A stretch of DNA of 64,000 nucleotides from Cloeon dipterum. Lineage: Eukaryota; Arthropoda; Insecta; Ephemeroptera; Baetidae. Below are positions 24,071-35,602 of this stretch, in pieces. Each line of letters begins with the position of its first letter. Position 1 is the stretch's first letter. The stretch lies in assembly GCF_949628265.1 (NCBI RefSeq), contig NC_088788.1, forward strand, positions 27,948,335-28,012,334. The letters are read 5' to 3'. Below the pieces are notes generated by a model, which ran no database searches, was not told the DNA's origin, and worked only from the letters and a program-made list of their open reading frames with translations. The position numbers were made by a program, and so were the translations under genes.

Positions 24071-24430
24071 TATCCCTCACCGTCGGGGTCGAATCGGAAT
24101 GGTAGGTAGACAGTTTTGAAGATTTTTTAATTATGAATAAGAATAAAATGACCAATTATTAATTAACGTGCAAGTTAAAAAAATATAATAACATTTACTT
24201 ATGCATATCACCTGCTCAGTATGGCGAGAGATTGCCCTGTAATTTTATCGTTTTTTGCAACATTTTTCTAGCTCTATTTGCCATTTCTTGCATTTTTTTC
24301 TATTAATATTATTTGTTATACATTGACTGCAATATTAAACAAGTGTGTACCACCCAAGGGAATTTAATTATATCCTGTCCGTGTTGAACAACATATTATG
24401 CCAAAATGAAATATTTGTTTGGAATAATTC
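24071..24430. repeat. Direct repeat C, copy 1
   Basis: Shares an ordered series of blocks with 25320-25570: CTCACCGTCGGG, a GTCGAA word, CAGTTTTGA, AACAAGTGTGTA, GGGAATTTAATTA and GCCAAAATGAAATATTTGT. It flanks the broken peptide gene P1 on its left side. The reverse strand of the first block resembles a tRNA B box (GGTTCGATCCC in the 32.1 kb copy), so the unit may include a tRNA-derived piece. Confidence 0.65.
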
Positions 24431-24633
24431 TCACTCCAGTTTCAACATATATTTTCTCTAAAACTTCGATTTCAATTAAATAAGTAAATAAAAATTTACC
24501 ATCGCAGTAAATAAACTGAACAAATTTGGATCATTGCGTGGAATTCTCGAAAAATTAATAATTAAAGAAGTTTACGACAGTGGTTTTTTTCTACAGTAAA
24601 ATTAGATGCGCGATTAAATGTTTTGGACGGTTT

Positions 24634-24667
24634 TGCAGGAAGGACTCAGGAGTGATAAATAGCGAAG
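24634..24667 (+). promoter_or_regulatory. Shared promoter block of peptide gene P1
   Basis: GCAGGAAGGACTCAGG followed by GTGATAAATAGCGAA. The TATA-like GATAAATAG sits about 45 bp before the ATG. The block is identical to that of P3 and clearly related to those of P2, P4, P5 and P6. Confidence 0.65.
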
Positions 24668-24698
24668 CACGCGAGCGTTTTTCTGCAGAACAGCAATC

Positions 24699-24774
24699 AT
24701 GGCCAAGACGCAAGCATTGTATCTCCTCCTGTTGTTGACAGCATTGGTTTTGGCTGTCCAATGTATTCCTGCAG
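24699..24774 (+). pseudogene. Peptide gene P1, only promoter and signal exon left
   Basis: The 76-bp signal exon is identical to exon 1 of P3 (MAKTQALYLLLLLTALVLAV then QCIPA) and ends at the same GC-type donor (GCAG then GCAAGT). After about 24800 the match to P3 is lost, and homology returns at about 24950 (TTTGATACGGAA) and again at 25160-25350. The segment holding exons 2 and 3 in P3 is therefore missing, and a LINE 3' end lies at about 25060-25115. Without a splice the frame stops at the sixth base of the intron. I see no replacement exons and call it a broken copy. Confidence 0.7.
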
Positions 24775-25059
24775 GCAAGTAACAAAACAAATAGAAAACA
24801 TACAATGTACCTGTCGAGGCACCAAGAAGAACCAAGCGCATCGTAAAAAGCAACCCTGACGTGAAATTCAGGTATATCCAGTATCATTGGCAATAGTTAC
24901 TTCAAGAAGAAATTGCAATTCAGAAAAAAAGTAACAAAAATACAAGATACAACAATTTTGAAGTCAGTGTTTGATACGGAACATAAAATAGGTTTTAGTT
25001 ATATGTTAGAAATTTCACAAAATTTGAAAAAATCCTTAAGACTCAAATGCTTTGTTATA

Positions 25060-25115
25060 TTTTTTGTTAAGTTCTGGATGTGGATGTATGGGGCACAGTT
25101 GCCCTGCTGATCCGT
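25060..25115 (+). mobile_element. LINE 3' end
   Basis: The words GGATGTATGGGGCA, GCCCTGCTGA and CCGTAATAAA match the 3' end of the LINE at 54160-54215 (ATGTATGGGGCAAAATAGCC, then CATAATAAAG). It is a 5'-truncated insertion within the P1 remnant. Confidence 0.6.
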
Positions 25116-25319
25116 AATAAACAAAATTTGAATCTAAACTGATTTTAAAGTTTTTAATTTGGCTGTAGCGTTTACACTTGAATAGAATATTCGGACGTTT
25201 CAGATTTCATTTGAAATTGGAAGGCACCCAATAAGAGCTAAAATAGTTTAGTATTTTTCCTACATCATTAAAAATCATTATCAAACGAGATTTATTAGCA
25301 ACTTTTTTTAAAGACTCAA

Positions 25320-25570
25320 AACCTCACCGTCGGGTCGAACCAGATTGGCAAGTAAACAGTTTTGATGACCCTTATGAGTCCTTTAAATTATGGATAAAAA
25401 TAAGATGGTCAATTATTAACAAACGTGCTATGTATTCTTTCGTTTAATATTATTTATAATGTATTGACTCCAACAATAAACAAGTGTGTATTACCCCAGG
25501 GAATTTAATTACATCCTGTCTGCGTTGACCAACATTTAATGCCAAAATGAAATATTTGTAATCAATATCC
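25320..25570. repeat. Direct repeat C, copy 2
   Basis: Second copy of the repeat at 24071-24430. A short third piece (CTCACCGTCGGGATCGAACC) lies at 32074-32103, downstream of P3, in the same relative position. Confidence 0.65.
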
Positions 25571-26067
25571 TGCTAGTTTGAAATTACGTATGAAAACTCT
25601 GATGGTAAAATAGAGGTAAATTCCGTAACTTTGGAATATTTACGAAAAATAATTGAAAAAAAATGCAAATTAATGAAGACACAAATATTGCTGGTTGTAA
25701 GAGGAATGGAAACTACCAATCCGTTTGTTGTAAATCGGTGGACGTTTCATTTGAAGCAAAGCTGAATCTAAAGCGACTGCGGAGGGGAAGAGGCAAATAA
25801 ATAATAATCAAAGCGGCCAGTTAGAATTGGCTTCATATTAAAACTGGTACACGCACACAGTGTGTGTTATTGCCTCGTGCAGACCACATTTCCAGGGAAT
25901 AATTTTAATTAATTTCCACGGCGGGCGGCGAGCGATAAATTAATAAATCCAGGCGTTCGGCGGCAAAGAGGTTCTCGCGTATGTGGCAGTCGTACGTAAA
26001 TAGCTTGCACACACCAGGGCGAAGTAATTCGAGCGTCGAGCTCAGCTCGCAAATGTGTTTGTGTGCG

Positions 26068-26142
<75 letters not shown>

Positions 26143-26500
26143 GTGGCCTGGGGATTGTTAATAATAAGCAACCCTTGCAGGTGAAACAATGCCGGTCGGT
26201 TGGCCGGTGATTTAAATACCGTTTATAATGGGCCTCTCATGAATATCTCGCATAAAGGAGCGCTGCTTTTGCTCTCGCCTATCTCACATTAAATATTGCA
26301 TACACACACACAACACGATTTCCTCTTCTCCAGTTCGCAATTGTATTATTTTCGGGGTCCAGGCTACCCGAACGCTGGGCAAATACACATCTCGGCATTA
26401 TGCACTTCTTTTGACGCCATCCCCCATTGTGCGGGTGGGAGACCTCTTTTGGCATGAATGTTTCAAATACCGACCAGTTGATGTATATTTGCCTGCCGCC
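25571..26500. other. Spacer with a GA microsatellite
   Basis: No gene detected. It contains the GA array at 26071-26138. Confidence 0.45.
26071..26138. repeat. (GA)n microsatellite, 68 bp
   Basis: An uninterrupted GA run. Confidence 0.98.
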
Positions 26501-26504
26501 GCCT

Positions 26505-26880
26505 TGCTTCAGTTGGCCACCACTTTTGGTCCGAACTCGGCTAGTCCGACCAGTAAGGCACATTCATGCATGCAGATTTGACGCCCCAACACTAGTGTAT
26601 GCGCCGAATTTGCATCACATCATTGGGTTGAAAGGGTACTTTGATTATTTTAGGACCTTTTCCAGAACCTGTTCTCGTGCAATTCTTCATTCCTTTTCAT
26701 TTACTTGTTAAATCCAAATTAAGTGCCACTTATTTTATTTTTTAAGTGAAAATATATTAATCTGAAAATATTAATTAATATTTTATATCTGGGTGAATTT
26801 TCAGAGCATTAACATTAGTATTATTCCCTAAAAAACCTCGCACACAAATATCATGAAATAGTACAGGCCGCAAAAAGGGG
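26505..26880 (+). repeat. Repeat B, copy 1
   Basis: Nearly identical to 36347-36745 and partly to 35070-35340. Shared words include CACTTTTGGTCCGAACTC, GGCTAGTCCGACCAG, AACACTAGTGTATGCGCCG, ATTGGGTTGAAAGGGTACT and GGTGAATTTTCAGAGCATT. It is non-coding. The other two copies stand directly upstream of P5 and P6, but no peptide gene follows this one. Confidence 0.8.
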
Positions 26881-27099
26881 AGTATCCCAAACTTGCAGTG
26901 GATTTTTGCGGTATTTACCATTTTTGTGCTGTTTTTTGCACCTCATGATAATATAATGAACAAATAACATTTTACCATATTTAATCTCCTGCCCTAGTCA
27001 GAAAGTCCACATATCTTGCTGAAATTAATATTTTATGTAGACCATTTGATGCATATTTGTTAGGCTTAGTGCACGCTACAGTTGTCCACTGTAGGTCCT

Positions 27100-27225
27100 A
27101 ACTGTGGCTCGGGTGGTCCGACGTACGAACAAAGCACATATTCATACATGCAGATTTGACGCTCCAACACCTGTGTATGCCGAATTTGCATTACATCATT
27201 AGGTTGAAGAGGTGCCAGTGAGTAT
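27100..27225 (+). repeat. Repeat B, diverged fragment
   Basis: CATGCAGATTTGACGC, CCAACAC, TGTGTATGCCGAATTTGC and ACATCATTAGGTTGAA match the left half of repeat B with several differences. Confidence 0.6.
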
Positions 27226-29810
27226 GCCTCTCGTTTTGGTCGCAGCCGCAGAGAAAATCGTGCAATCAGTGCGGTTTAAATTCGATTTTGTTGGGTGAAT
27301 GCATTAAGCACTGCTTGTTATTCCACTACTGTCTGGAATACTGTGTCTTAAATCAAGAAATTTAGGATAGTTACAAATTTTACGAATCAGGAATAAAAAA
27401 GAGCCTTGGTTTTATTTCTATGAAGTAGAATAATGTGTATTAAATTACTATAAATTATTACTTGAAATAAGCTATAGCAAATCAAATAAATATATTAAAT
27501 AAATGAAGCATCAAGGAGATTTATATAGTTGATTGAAATATGTACCGAAAATGGCTTCAAAACTGAATAAAAGAAGTTTAAAATTGAAATATTCAAAAAT
27601 TAAAATTCTTTAAAACCACAAGAAATAGAGTCTACGTTTAAAACAAAATATTTTAATTTAAATGGTAGTTCCATTTTCATAAGTTTTGTGTTTCACGTGA
27701 ATCAATGTGAAAGATAAGCTACGCTATTTTATATAGTTAGAGTATAAATATGGACATTCGTATAGATGAAAAACTAGTTTAAAACACAATTCGATCCCAT
27801 AACGGTCTCTCAATTAAGGAATGGGTCGGTGTCTGAAAAATTGAGGAAGAACGAGCTCTTGAGAGCCAATGCAAAAATTGATTTCCTCATTGGTATAGAG
27901 TCTTATATCTCGTTAATAATATTAATATTTCGTGGTTTCGATGTGTAAAAACAGATCAAATAAACATAATAAACCCTCGGTAAAATCGATTGATTGTGGG
28001 ATTTCTCCTTAAATTTTTCTGAATTGTAAATCTGGGCCTCGAATTTCTTGCAGAGCAAACAGTGATGCACCGTGAGCCATCGCCAAAGCATAATTGAGCC
28101 CGGCTGACGAGCGAATAAATACTGTTCTGCATATATCGGCGGCAGTTTGCGAAGTTCAGGGGTCAGTCAAGCTCTGGCAGAACTGTCCGTCCCCAGGCTA
28201 CGGTAAGTGGCTGTGTAGTATAGTATTATTATATTGCGGCACATATTCAAATGCGGTGCGGTCATTGCGCGCAAGAGCGAGGAGAGGGAGACTGCTGGGA
28301 CATGCGAGGGTGTTTGTTATTTTTTTCCGGCCGGCATTGTGCTCTGCCATTGTCCGAGAAGGTGCTTCCTACATTAATCAAACCATAAATTCTCTCTCGC
28401 TCTCGCTGCTTAAAGAGCGGCCGCCTTTTTTGCATGCTCTCGCTCTAAACTAAAAGAGCAATTCATTCTGCGCGCGGGAATATTTATTCAAATTATTCTG
28501 CCGGCGCCACTCTGGAAATAATACGTGTTATTTTTTGAAAAACAACGCCGACCGTCGCCCTGCTGGCTGCTGCTGTTTTATAGCATGCAAATTCCGCCGC
28601 GTCGGGGAATCCATTCATTGGCCATTTTTCCTGCATACCTCCGCATGTTGCTGAGATTGCCGCTTTTTGCGTGCACCAGAGCAATTCAGGTTCTTTTTGA
28701 CTCGCTAAACGGTAGCCTTTGTTTGCATTTGGAGAGCGTTTTTGCCCAAAAGTTCAATGCAACCATAAGGTCAACAATTTATAGTTGGAGAATTTAATAT
28801 CCCACTCTTTACATAATTTAACTCACAAACGAACGTGTTCTAAATGTGAAACTCTGCTTAAACCCTTGTTCAGGGTAAACCACTCCCTCTTCCATAGTCA
28901 AATTGCTGAATTTCGATTCGTTAGGTAGCAGAAGCAAAAACGAGCAAAAAAACTTAGTACTGATGACAAGTAGAGATGTAAATCCTTAACAAAGGCGTGT
29001 ACACCGTAGACAACTCAGGGAAAACAGCAGAGAAAGCCAATTTTTGCCATCCCGGCTTTATTTTCGGTCCTTTTGCCAGGCTAACAGCGGGGTACGAGAC
29101 AAATTCATGCTGTTTTCGTCTGGGAAATAAATTTGATAATATTATTAAATGTAGCGTGGACCATTTAAAGAGATTTTCAAGCAAATCATTTTTTTATCTT
29201 GTTACGGGCAGGATGAGCGCGCGCCAGCGGATTCTGCTGGTGACCACAGAAAATAGGAACTCGTATTCATTCGTTTCGTGCAGCACCAGCACAAAAATCC
29301 ACTCTCGCAGTTCTCCCACTTGGCTGCTCCTTTCGCAGCCGCAAATAAATATAGTCATGCATAGCAGCCGACACGAATTTACGTGTAAAGCGAGATAGTT
29401 CTCTTTGGGGAATTAATTTTCCCATTGAGATTTGCTTTATGAGCATCGCACACCGTAATTTTTGTAACAAATGATTTTGGAGTCTTCAAAGTAGCAATTT
29501 TCCACTTTAGTCTCTTTGAATTTTGCCCCTCTTTATGTAAAAATTACTCATTATGATGCTGTAAGTATTAAAACAGCCTTTTATCCAAGAACCCTGATTC
29601 TGTACAAAAATAATTCTTCGTTAGGATTTTAACTGCTTTTGTGCTATTTTGTATCAGGCATCACAATAAAATCGGTACAAAAAAACGAGTTGTTTGTGTT
29701 CGCAAGGTCGAAAGGTTATAAAAAAAAATTCATAATTGATTTACTTGTACGCAGGAATTTTGCGGCCACAGTGTTGTTTAATCATTAAAAACAAGATAGC
29801 AAGGATGTTT
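27226..29810. other. Spacer, no gene found
   Basis: AT-rich to 28090, then a GC-richer block to about 29400. No frame shows a recognisable domain or a convincing signal peptide with splice sites. Confidence 0.4.
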
Positions 29811-29843
29811 TGCAGGAAGCCCCTCAAGGGAGATAAATAGTGA
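29811..29843 (+). promoter_or_regulatory. Shared promoter block of peptide gene P2
   Basis: TGCAGGAAGCCCCTCAAG followed by GGAGATAAATAGTGAA. The TATA-like core is about 49 bp before the ATG. GGAAGCCCCT is close to an insect kappaB-type site (GGRRNNYYCC, one mismatch); this is a resemblance only. Confidence 0.65.
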
Positions 29844-29880
29844 AATACGCGTGCCTTTAATTTTCAGTAGTGCAGGAATC

Positions 29881-30317
29881 ATGGCTGAAGCACAAGCATT
29901 CAATTTTCTCCTCCTCCTCCTGTTGACTTACGCAATGATTATGGCTGTCCAATGTGCTCCTAAAGGCATGTTACAATACTTTAGTAAATTAAAAATATTA
30001 GCATTACATCATTGCAGGGTTAATTTCAAGTAAATTAATATTTTATGGTGACATCAGATAGTAAGAAGAAAGGTTTTAAGCCACACTATTTAAATGATAA
30101 AAGTGTATTAATGGAATATTTAATATAACATGTGAAGTAAAAATGTCTAATGTCTTAAAATTTTCAGAAGAAACATCTCCAAGCGGTGGAGTTAGGTGGG
30201 TTCACAGTTTGAGTTGAATTTTGATAATTTTAATGTGCTTTTTGCTTTAGAGAGGAACGCATCTGGAGGAATGTCATAGGTGCAGTTAGAGGAGCGATCC
30301 AAGGCTGGGGTCGATAA
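29881..30317 (+). CDS. Secreted amphipathic peptide precursor P2, 59 aa
   Basis: Exons 29881-29965, 30168-30195 and 30251-30317, with phases 1 and 2. Exon 1: signal peptide MAEAQAFNFLLLLLLTYAMI then MAVQC. Exon 2: acidic spacer (EETSPSGGV). Exon 3: the RxxR motif REER, its first Arg split by intron 2, then IWRNVIGAVRGAIQGW followed by Gly-Arg and stop. Gly-Arg at the end would be trimmed and used for C-terminal amidation. The predicted product is a 16-residue cationic amphipathic amide. The first donor is GC (AAAG then GCATGT); the GT 4 bp further on would break the frame. AATAAA lies at 30372. Exact family unknown; antimicrobial, venom or signalling roles are all possible. Confidence 0.8.
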
Positions 30318-30996
30318 TAAATGATGGTTCAAGCTGATGGAGAAAAATTATTTGGCTCTTTATGATTCTTAAATAAATTAATACAGCAAATACGAATCTG
30401 CATTTTTATTTCATTTCATGATATTGTCTCCTCCCCAAATGATCAGTAGATGGTGGAGAAATAAATCTCTTTATGGGATGACAATTTTTCGGCTAGCTTT
30501 TGAGCTAAAAAGGTCATAAAACACTGCGTAATTCTGAAATATTTATTTCATTAAAGGAAATTTTAAATACGAAACTTTTACACTCTCTAATATTTACATT
30601 TTCACTAAGCTCAACAGTTAAAATTAATTTGTCTCTTTCCTTTAAATCAAAGGCAGTTCATTGCATTAAAATAAAAATGACTGAATTAATTCACATGTAG
30701 ATTTTCATTTCATGAAAATTTCAATTTTTGTGACAAGGTTTATGTTAAAACCACTTAATACATTTAATATTTAAAATTTGCTTGCAATAATTCTCACTCG
30801 AATTTCAACATTTATTTTCTCAAAAACTTCGATTTAAATTAAAAAAAATAGTTCAAAAATTACCATCGCAGTAAAAAAACTGAACAAAATTGTACGATTG
30901 CGTTGAATTCTCGAAAAATTAATAATTAAGGAAGTTTACGACGGTGCTTTATTTCTACAGTAAAATTAGAAGCACGATTAATTGTTTTGGGTGGTT

Positions 30997-31029
30997 TGCA
31001 GGAAGGACTCAGGAGTGATAAATAGCGAA
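30997..31029 (+). promoter_or_regulatory. Shared promoter block of peptide gene P3
   Basis: Identical in this block to the P1 promoter (GCAGGAAGGACTCAGG, GATAAATAGCGAA), about 45 bp before the ATG. Confidence 0.65.
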
Positions 31030-31061
31030 GCACGCGAGCGTTTTTCTGCAGAACAGCAATC

Positions 31062-31496
31062 ATGGCCAAGACGCAAGCATTGTATCTCCTCCTGTTGTTG
31101 ACAGCATTGGTTTTGGCTGTCCAATGTATTCCTGCAGGCAAGTATCAAAACAAATAAAAAACATAAAAAACAGCTCCAATTAGATGACTGGCTTTTCTAA
31201 GTAACTGTAAATTTAGGAAACTCGAGTATCAATAATCGTTACTTTTTGGTGGTTGTCATTGAATTTTTCAAGTGTTTAAAATGTATTCTTTTAATGAATT
31301 CCAAATATTTTCAGAGGAAATGTCGCCAAATGTAGCAGACAGGTGCGTCAAGCCTATGCCATAAAAATTTCCGTTTTTAATTGCTGTTTACAATTTATTT
31401 TCCAGACACAAGCGCATGTATTTTCCACCAAATTATATCCATAGACCTTGTGGAAAACTGGGACTGGGTTGCTTGCCGATGAAAGCAGTCGGATAG
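31062..31496 (+). CDS. Secreted peptide precursor P3 with two cysteines, 64 aa
   Basis: Exons 31062-31137, 31315-31342 and 31406-31496, with phases 1 and 2. Exon 1 is a Leu-rich signal peptide identical to P1. Exon 2 encodes EEMSPNVAD. Exon 3 starts in the split Arg of the furin-type site RHKR, followed by a mature segment that starts MYFPPNYIHRPC and ends with CLPMKAVG at the stop. The two cysteines are six residues apart and could close a loop; the final Gly is an amidation donor. Unlike its relatives this peptide is Pro/Tyr-rich at its N-terminus and not a simple helix. The first donor is GC (GCAG then GCAAGT). AATAAA lies at 31522. Confidence 0.8.
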
Positions 31497-31559
31497 ATTG
31501 TTGGTGCGTTCCGTGATTTCAAATAAACTATATATGGTAATGCATTTGATTGGGAAAGC

Positions 31560-32328
31560 AACTTAAATGTTTGTTCTGTCTTGAAATAAATTTGTAAGTT
31601 CAGCAATCGCAAATATGTTTTATTTTTAACTGTCCCAATTTAAAGAATGCATTGTAAAATGGTAAGTGAAGAGCTCTCAGTTTTGAAGTTACATTGTTTG
31701 ATACGGAATATACAATAGAAAAGTTTATGAAAATTAAAAAAATGCTTTACAAGAAACGTAATAAATTGATTTAAAGGCATCTATAGTTAGGCTGTAGCAT
31801 TGAAACTTGAATAAAAATTACGGACGTTTCAGATTTCATTTGAATTTGGAATGAACCCAATCTAAGCAAAAATTGTTACATAATTTTTCTTAATCTTTGG
31901 TAGAAAATTATTAATACATTCAATACAATATAAACCAAATAAATTGTAGATATTAAATGCACCTGCTTTTTATGAGCACCATCCATCTTCTGTGTAAACG
32001 GAGAAAGGGAATAAACAATAAGTAGTCATGATCAAATGAAATTTATTAGCAGCTCATTTAAAATACTCGTACTCTCACCGTCGGGATCGAACCAGATTGG
32101 CTGCATCATTTTCTTTTATTGTTGGCAAAAGTGCGACACAAGTTTGATTGCATAAATTGCGCGAGCGAGCCGGTCTAGTGTTAATCCTAGCAAATGCGGC
32201 GCAAACACTGCGAAGGCCGCTGAATCCTGCGACCGGCTGCAAACGGGCTGCTCTGTATTAGATAAATTGCAACTGTGTGTATGCAAACACGCAGGCCGGC
32301 GTGAAAGGCAAGATCGCAATCACCCCCG

Positions 32329-32373
<45 letters not shown>

Positions 32374-33615
32374 GACTACATATGCAGAAAAGGGAGCGAA
32401 AAGTGTGCGAGTGTGCTGCAACAAGATTTGATCCCCTTTCAGAGCTGGCGCGCGAAAATAAGCACAGCTCTCTCGTCTCTGCATGGATGGCGTCTCAATT
32501 TCAGCGCCTATTTTTCCTTCCGGCGCGCAATTTTATTTCAGCAGTTGAGGGGGTCGCCTCTTGACACCTTAAAACAGGGACACGCGTAAATTTCTTTCTA
32601 GGAGGCACCTTTTATTTGAAGCCACAAAAGTCAAATTCCAGCCGTCAGCCACAGTAAGCAAAAGGTAGACGGGAAATGTAGCCGCCATAGCTGGCCGTTT
32701 TTTAGACCTTAAGGCCTACAATTGTTGCGCCCTAAAAGGCAGCTAGACAAAATCAAATTATGAGATTTATAAATAAACGCCTGATAGGAAGGGTGTCTGA
32801 GAATTAAATCTCAGTGTAGAGACACTGCGTATTTTTTTAAGTTTTTAAATTCTGCAAACATCATAGCATTTTATGTTAAATCAAAGAAATAAATGTGATC
32901 AAAATAACATTTAAGTTCGAAAAAGTCTTTAAAGAGTTGATTTCGTTACGTCAGGTATAAAAAAGGCAATTATTAGATTCAAAATTTTAGCCAAAATATA
33001 CTTCGTGTCACTGTTTTTACGATCAGTGAAAAACGAGTGGTAGCTTGAGACGGATTTTGTAATATAAGACTTTGTTTTCACAAAGAATGTTGCCCGCTGG
33101 AATTATATTTTGAGGCAAACAAGGGGTGCCCCATAGCAAGACGGAGGCGCAAGGGTGGTGAGAGAGCGAGTCGAGACTGCTCGTTATGCCCTGAGAACTT
33201 CTTGCTCTGGAGAAAGACAGCGAGCACAATATCTGGCTGCCTGGCTTGCTTGCTCGGATTTCTTTAATTACGCGCGCGGCCAACAAAATTACTTTCTGTT
33301 ATTTCCTCTCGCTTTTCAGCTCGTCGGCTGGCGTCTCTCACTCAGGGCGGCCCGCATTCAAAAGTGGCTCTTTCTCTCTGACGTTGGCCTCGAGACCGAT
33401 CTTATATGATATTCCCTTTTCAGCCTCGCCTTGCTTTCCTGCCTCGCAAGTATTTGTAATTTAAACGCACACGCCACTTTGATATCGGACTGCTTTTCCT
33501 CTTCTTAACTTGCCTGCTTTTAATTTCCGTTATTGAAACAACGCCGCACTGTCGTCTTTGATGAGGACGCCGCTCGTAGCCAATGCCACAGCTCCAGCCT
33601 ATGTTTTCAGAATTA
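31560..33615. other. Spacer: downstream part of the P1/P3 unit, then no gene
   Basis: 31678-32103 matches the region after P1 (24950-25355), including TTTGATACGGAA, GGACGTTTCAGATTTCATTT and CTCACCGTCGGG. From 32104 to 33615 there is non-coding DNA with a CA run at 32337-32370. Confidence 0.5.
32337..32370. repeat. (CA)n microsatellite
   Basis: A CA run of about 34 bp. Confidence 0.95.
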
Positions 33616-33619
33616 GTTT

Positions 33620-33930
33620 CAAATAATGATCTTTGTTATGGTTCTAAAGGGCTATTTTGCCGCTTACATTGCCATATCAGACAAATCAATTCACGTATGA
33701 ACATAATGGTTAAAGAGAGGTGAGACGTTGGTTCAATATCTCTTTAAGAATTGTTCTTTTAAAAATTCTTTTATTGCACTTAAGTTTACGTTCAGACGCA
33801 GATTCGGAAGAAGATCATTCCACAGGCGGTAGCTTTGAACTTTAAAACAGTTTCCGGGCACTTCAACACTTACAAACGGGGGCAGCAGTTTCATTCGATG
33901 CGCTCTAGTCCTCTGCCTGCAGGTTAGCAT
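33620..33930 (-). mobile_element. LINE 3' end with C-terminal protein fragment
   Basis: The minus-strand frame 33733-33930 ends with MKLLPPFVSVEVPGNCFKVQ, then SYRLWNDLLPNL, and a Lys-Arg-Tyr end. It matches the end of the plus-strand LINE at 53.4-54.2 kb (FVSVEVPEKCFQVQSYRL). The 3' flank also matches (GGCAAAATAGCCCT-type words). It is 5' truncated and non-functional. Confidence 0.75.
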
Positions 33931-34320
33931 TGTTCATTTTGGTTGCTAGAGGGCTCAAATAAGGCGGACTATTTTTAAACAGAATTATAGGCATAATCTT
34001 GAATTGCAAACCGAAAATATGGCTGCTGAATTTTGTATTGACCAAAGTTCGTGCAAGGGTATTTTATTTTAGGTTTCGTTTCCGTTTTCTTGGAATTTAG
34101 CTATAAACAAATGAAAACAGGTAGAATTAATTTTGCTACTTTTAAGGAGCAAAAGGATCAAGCAGATTTGATGTAATTTCATCTACTTTTAATAAGTAGA
34201 GAGAAGTATAGAGACACATAATATGATTGGGATAATTTAATAGTTTATAAGAAGGTAAACAGGAAATTGTATGAGTTTTCATAACAAATTATGTATACAT
34301 ATATATAAAGATAAGATATG

Positions 34321-34352
34321 GAGGAAGCCTTTCAAGTGTGATAAATAGCGAA
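34321..34352 (+). promoter_or_regulatory. Shared promoter block of peptide gene P4
   Basis: GAGGAAGCCTTTCAAG followed by GTGATAAATAGCGAA, with the TATA-like core about 47 bp before the ATG. Confidence 0.6.
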
Positions 34353-34387
34353 CAGTGCATGCTTTTGACGGCACAACAACTGCAATC

Positions 34388-34856
34388 ATGTTCACGGCAA
34401 AAACACTCTGCATTATCCTTTTATTGAATTTCGCGATGATTTTCGCCGGCCAATGTGCTCCTGCAGGTATGTTCTTGTTCTTGTTTGATTACAAAAGAAA
34501 AATTAAAACAAAAATTTCAACTAAAAAACCTACAGTTGCTCAGTCTTGTTGTTTGAATTTTCATGAAAAGCACACGTAGGATTTAAATTTAAAACATTGG
34601 CTTCGTTTGATGACTTTCAGCTCCTTTTTCAATTTAAGCTGAATTTGAGCGATGTTTTATATTTTTTTATTGCTTGCAGGGAACACGTTGGATAATGACG
34701 AATTGAGGTATGTTTTGTGATGAGAAACATTGAAAAGTTATGTTAATATTTATTATACTTCAACACAGGGATGAACGAATCTGGCAATACGCGAAATACA
34801 TTCCCAATGCCATTAGTGCAGTACAAGGAGCGATCGATGGTTGGAAGTCAGGCTAA
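34388..34856 (+). CDS. Secreted amphipathic peptide precursor P4, 64 aa
   Basis: Exons 34388-34466, 34680-34707 and 34769-34856, with phases 1 and 2. Exon 1: signal peptide (MFTAKTLCIILLLNFAMIFA then GQCAPA). Exon 2: acidic spacer (NTLDNDEL). Exon 3: the RxxR site RDER with its first Arg split by intron 2, then a segment that starts IWQYAKYIP and ends GAIDGWKS, then Gly and stop (amidation donor). It shares the IW start and the GAI-x-GW end with P2 but has an insertion between them. This is the only plus-strand copy with a normal GT donor (GCAG then GTATGT). AATAAA lies at 34933. Confidence 0.8.
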
Positions 34857-35069
34857 AAACGAAGGATGCAGGCTGATGCAACATAGCAGATGAAAATGTC
34901 ATTTTATTTCGTTGTCAAAAATGATATTAATAAATAAATGTCGACAATCGCAAAACATGTCTTACGTTTTAAACCATTAAAAAACAGCCTCTCTTTTTTG
35001 GATCCAATTTATATTCTTTATAAATTCCAATCAAATGGAATTATTAAATTATCTCTTAATTTTTTCGTT

Positions 35070-35340
35070 TTTTCACATCATTGGGTTGAAAGGGTACTTC
35101 AATTAGCACCTTTTCCAGAACCTATTCTCGTGTAATTCTTGCCCCCTTTTCATTTACATTTTAAATCAAAACTTTAGCGCCACTTATTTTATTTTATTAG
35201 TTAAGTATTTACCGATATATGTTAAAAATATTAATCTGACAATATTAATTAACATTTGAAATCTGGGTGAATTTTCAGAGCATTTACATAATTATATTAT
35301 CCCCTAAAAAAACATCGCAAACAAATATCATGAAAAAGTA
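35070..35340 (+). repeat. Repeat B, copy 2 (left-truncated)
   Basis: Starts at ATCATTGGGTTGAAAGGGTA and continues through CCAGAACCTATTCTCGTG and GGTGAATTTTCAGAGCATT. It lies directly upstream of P5 and forms the left part of the duplicated P5/P6 unit. Confidence 0.75.
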
Positions 35341-35537
35341 TTTCAAGTGGTGAGCCAAGTTCTATGAAAAGACCATATTTGTTTTGTTCATTTAGTTAGG
35401 TTAGGATGTTGATAATACTGTAACAGAGTATATTTTTGTTTTCACTTGTAAGATCAAGGGAGCAAAATATTTTGCGATTAAATTCACGGGTTGTTTTTCA
35501 ATTAAAAATGAACCAGATAAGTTAGTGGTATTTGCTC

Positions 35538-35572
35538 AGCAGGAAGCTCCCTCAGAGATATAAATGGTGAAG
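35538..35572 (+). promoter_or_regulatory. Shared promoter block of peptide gene P5
   Basis: CAGCAGGAAGCTCCCTCAG followed by AGATATAAATGGTGAAG, with the TATA box about 43 bp before the ATG. GGAAGCTCCC fits the kappaB pattern GGRRNNYYCC exactly; functional relevance is inferred. Confidence 0.65.
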
Positions 35573-35602
35573 CGCGCAAGCTTTAGGCACACATCTGAAA
35601 AC

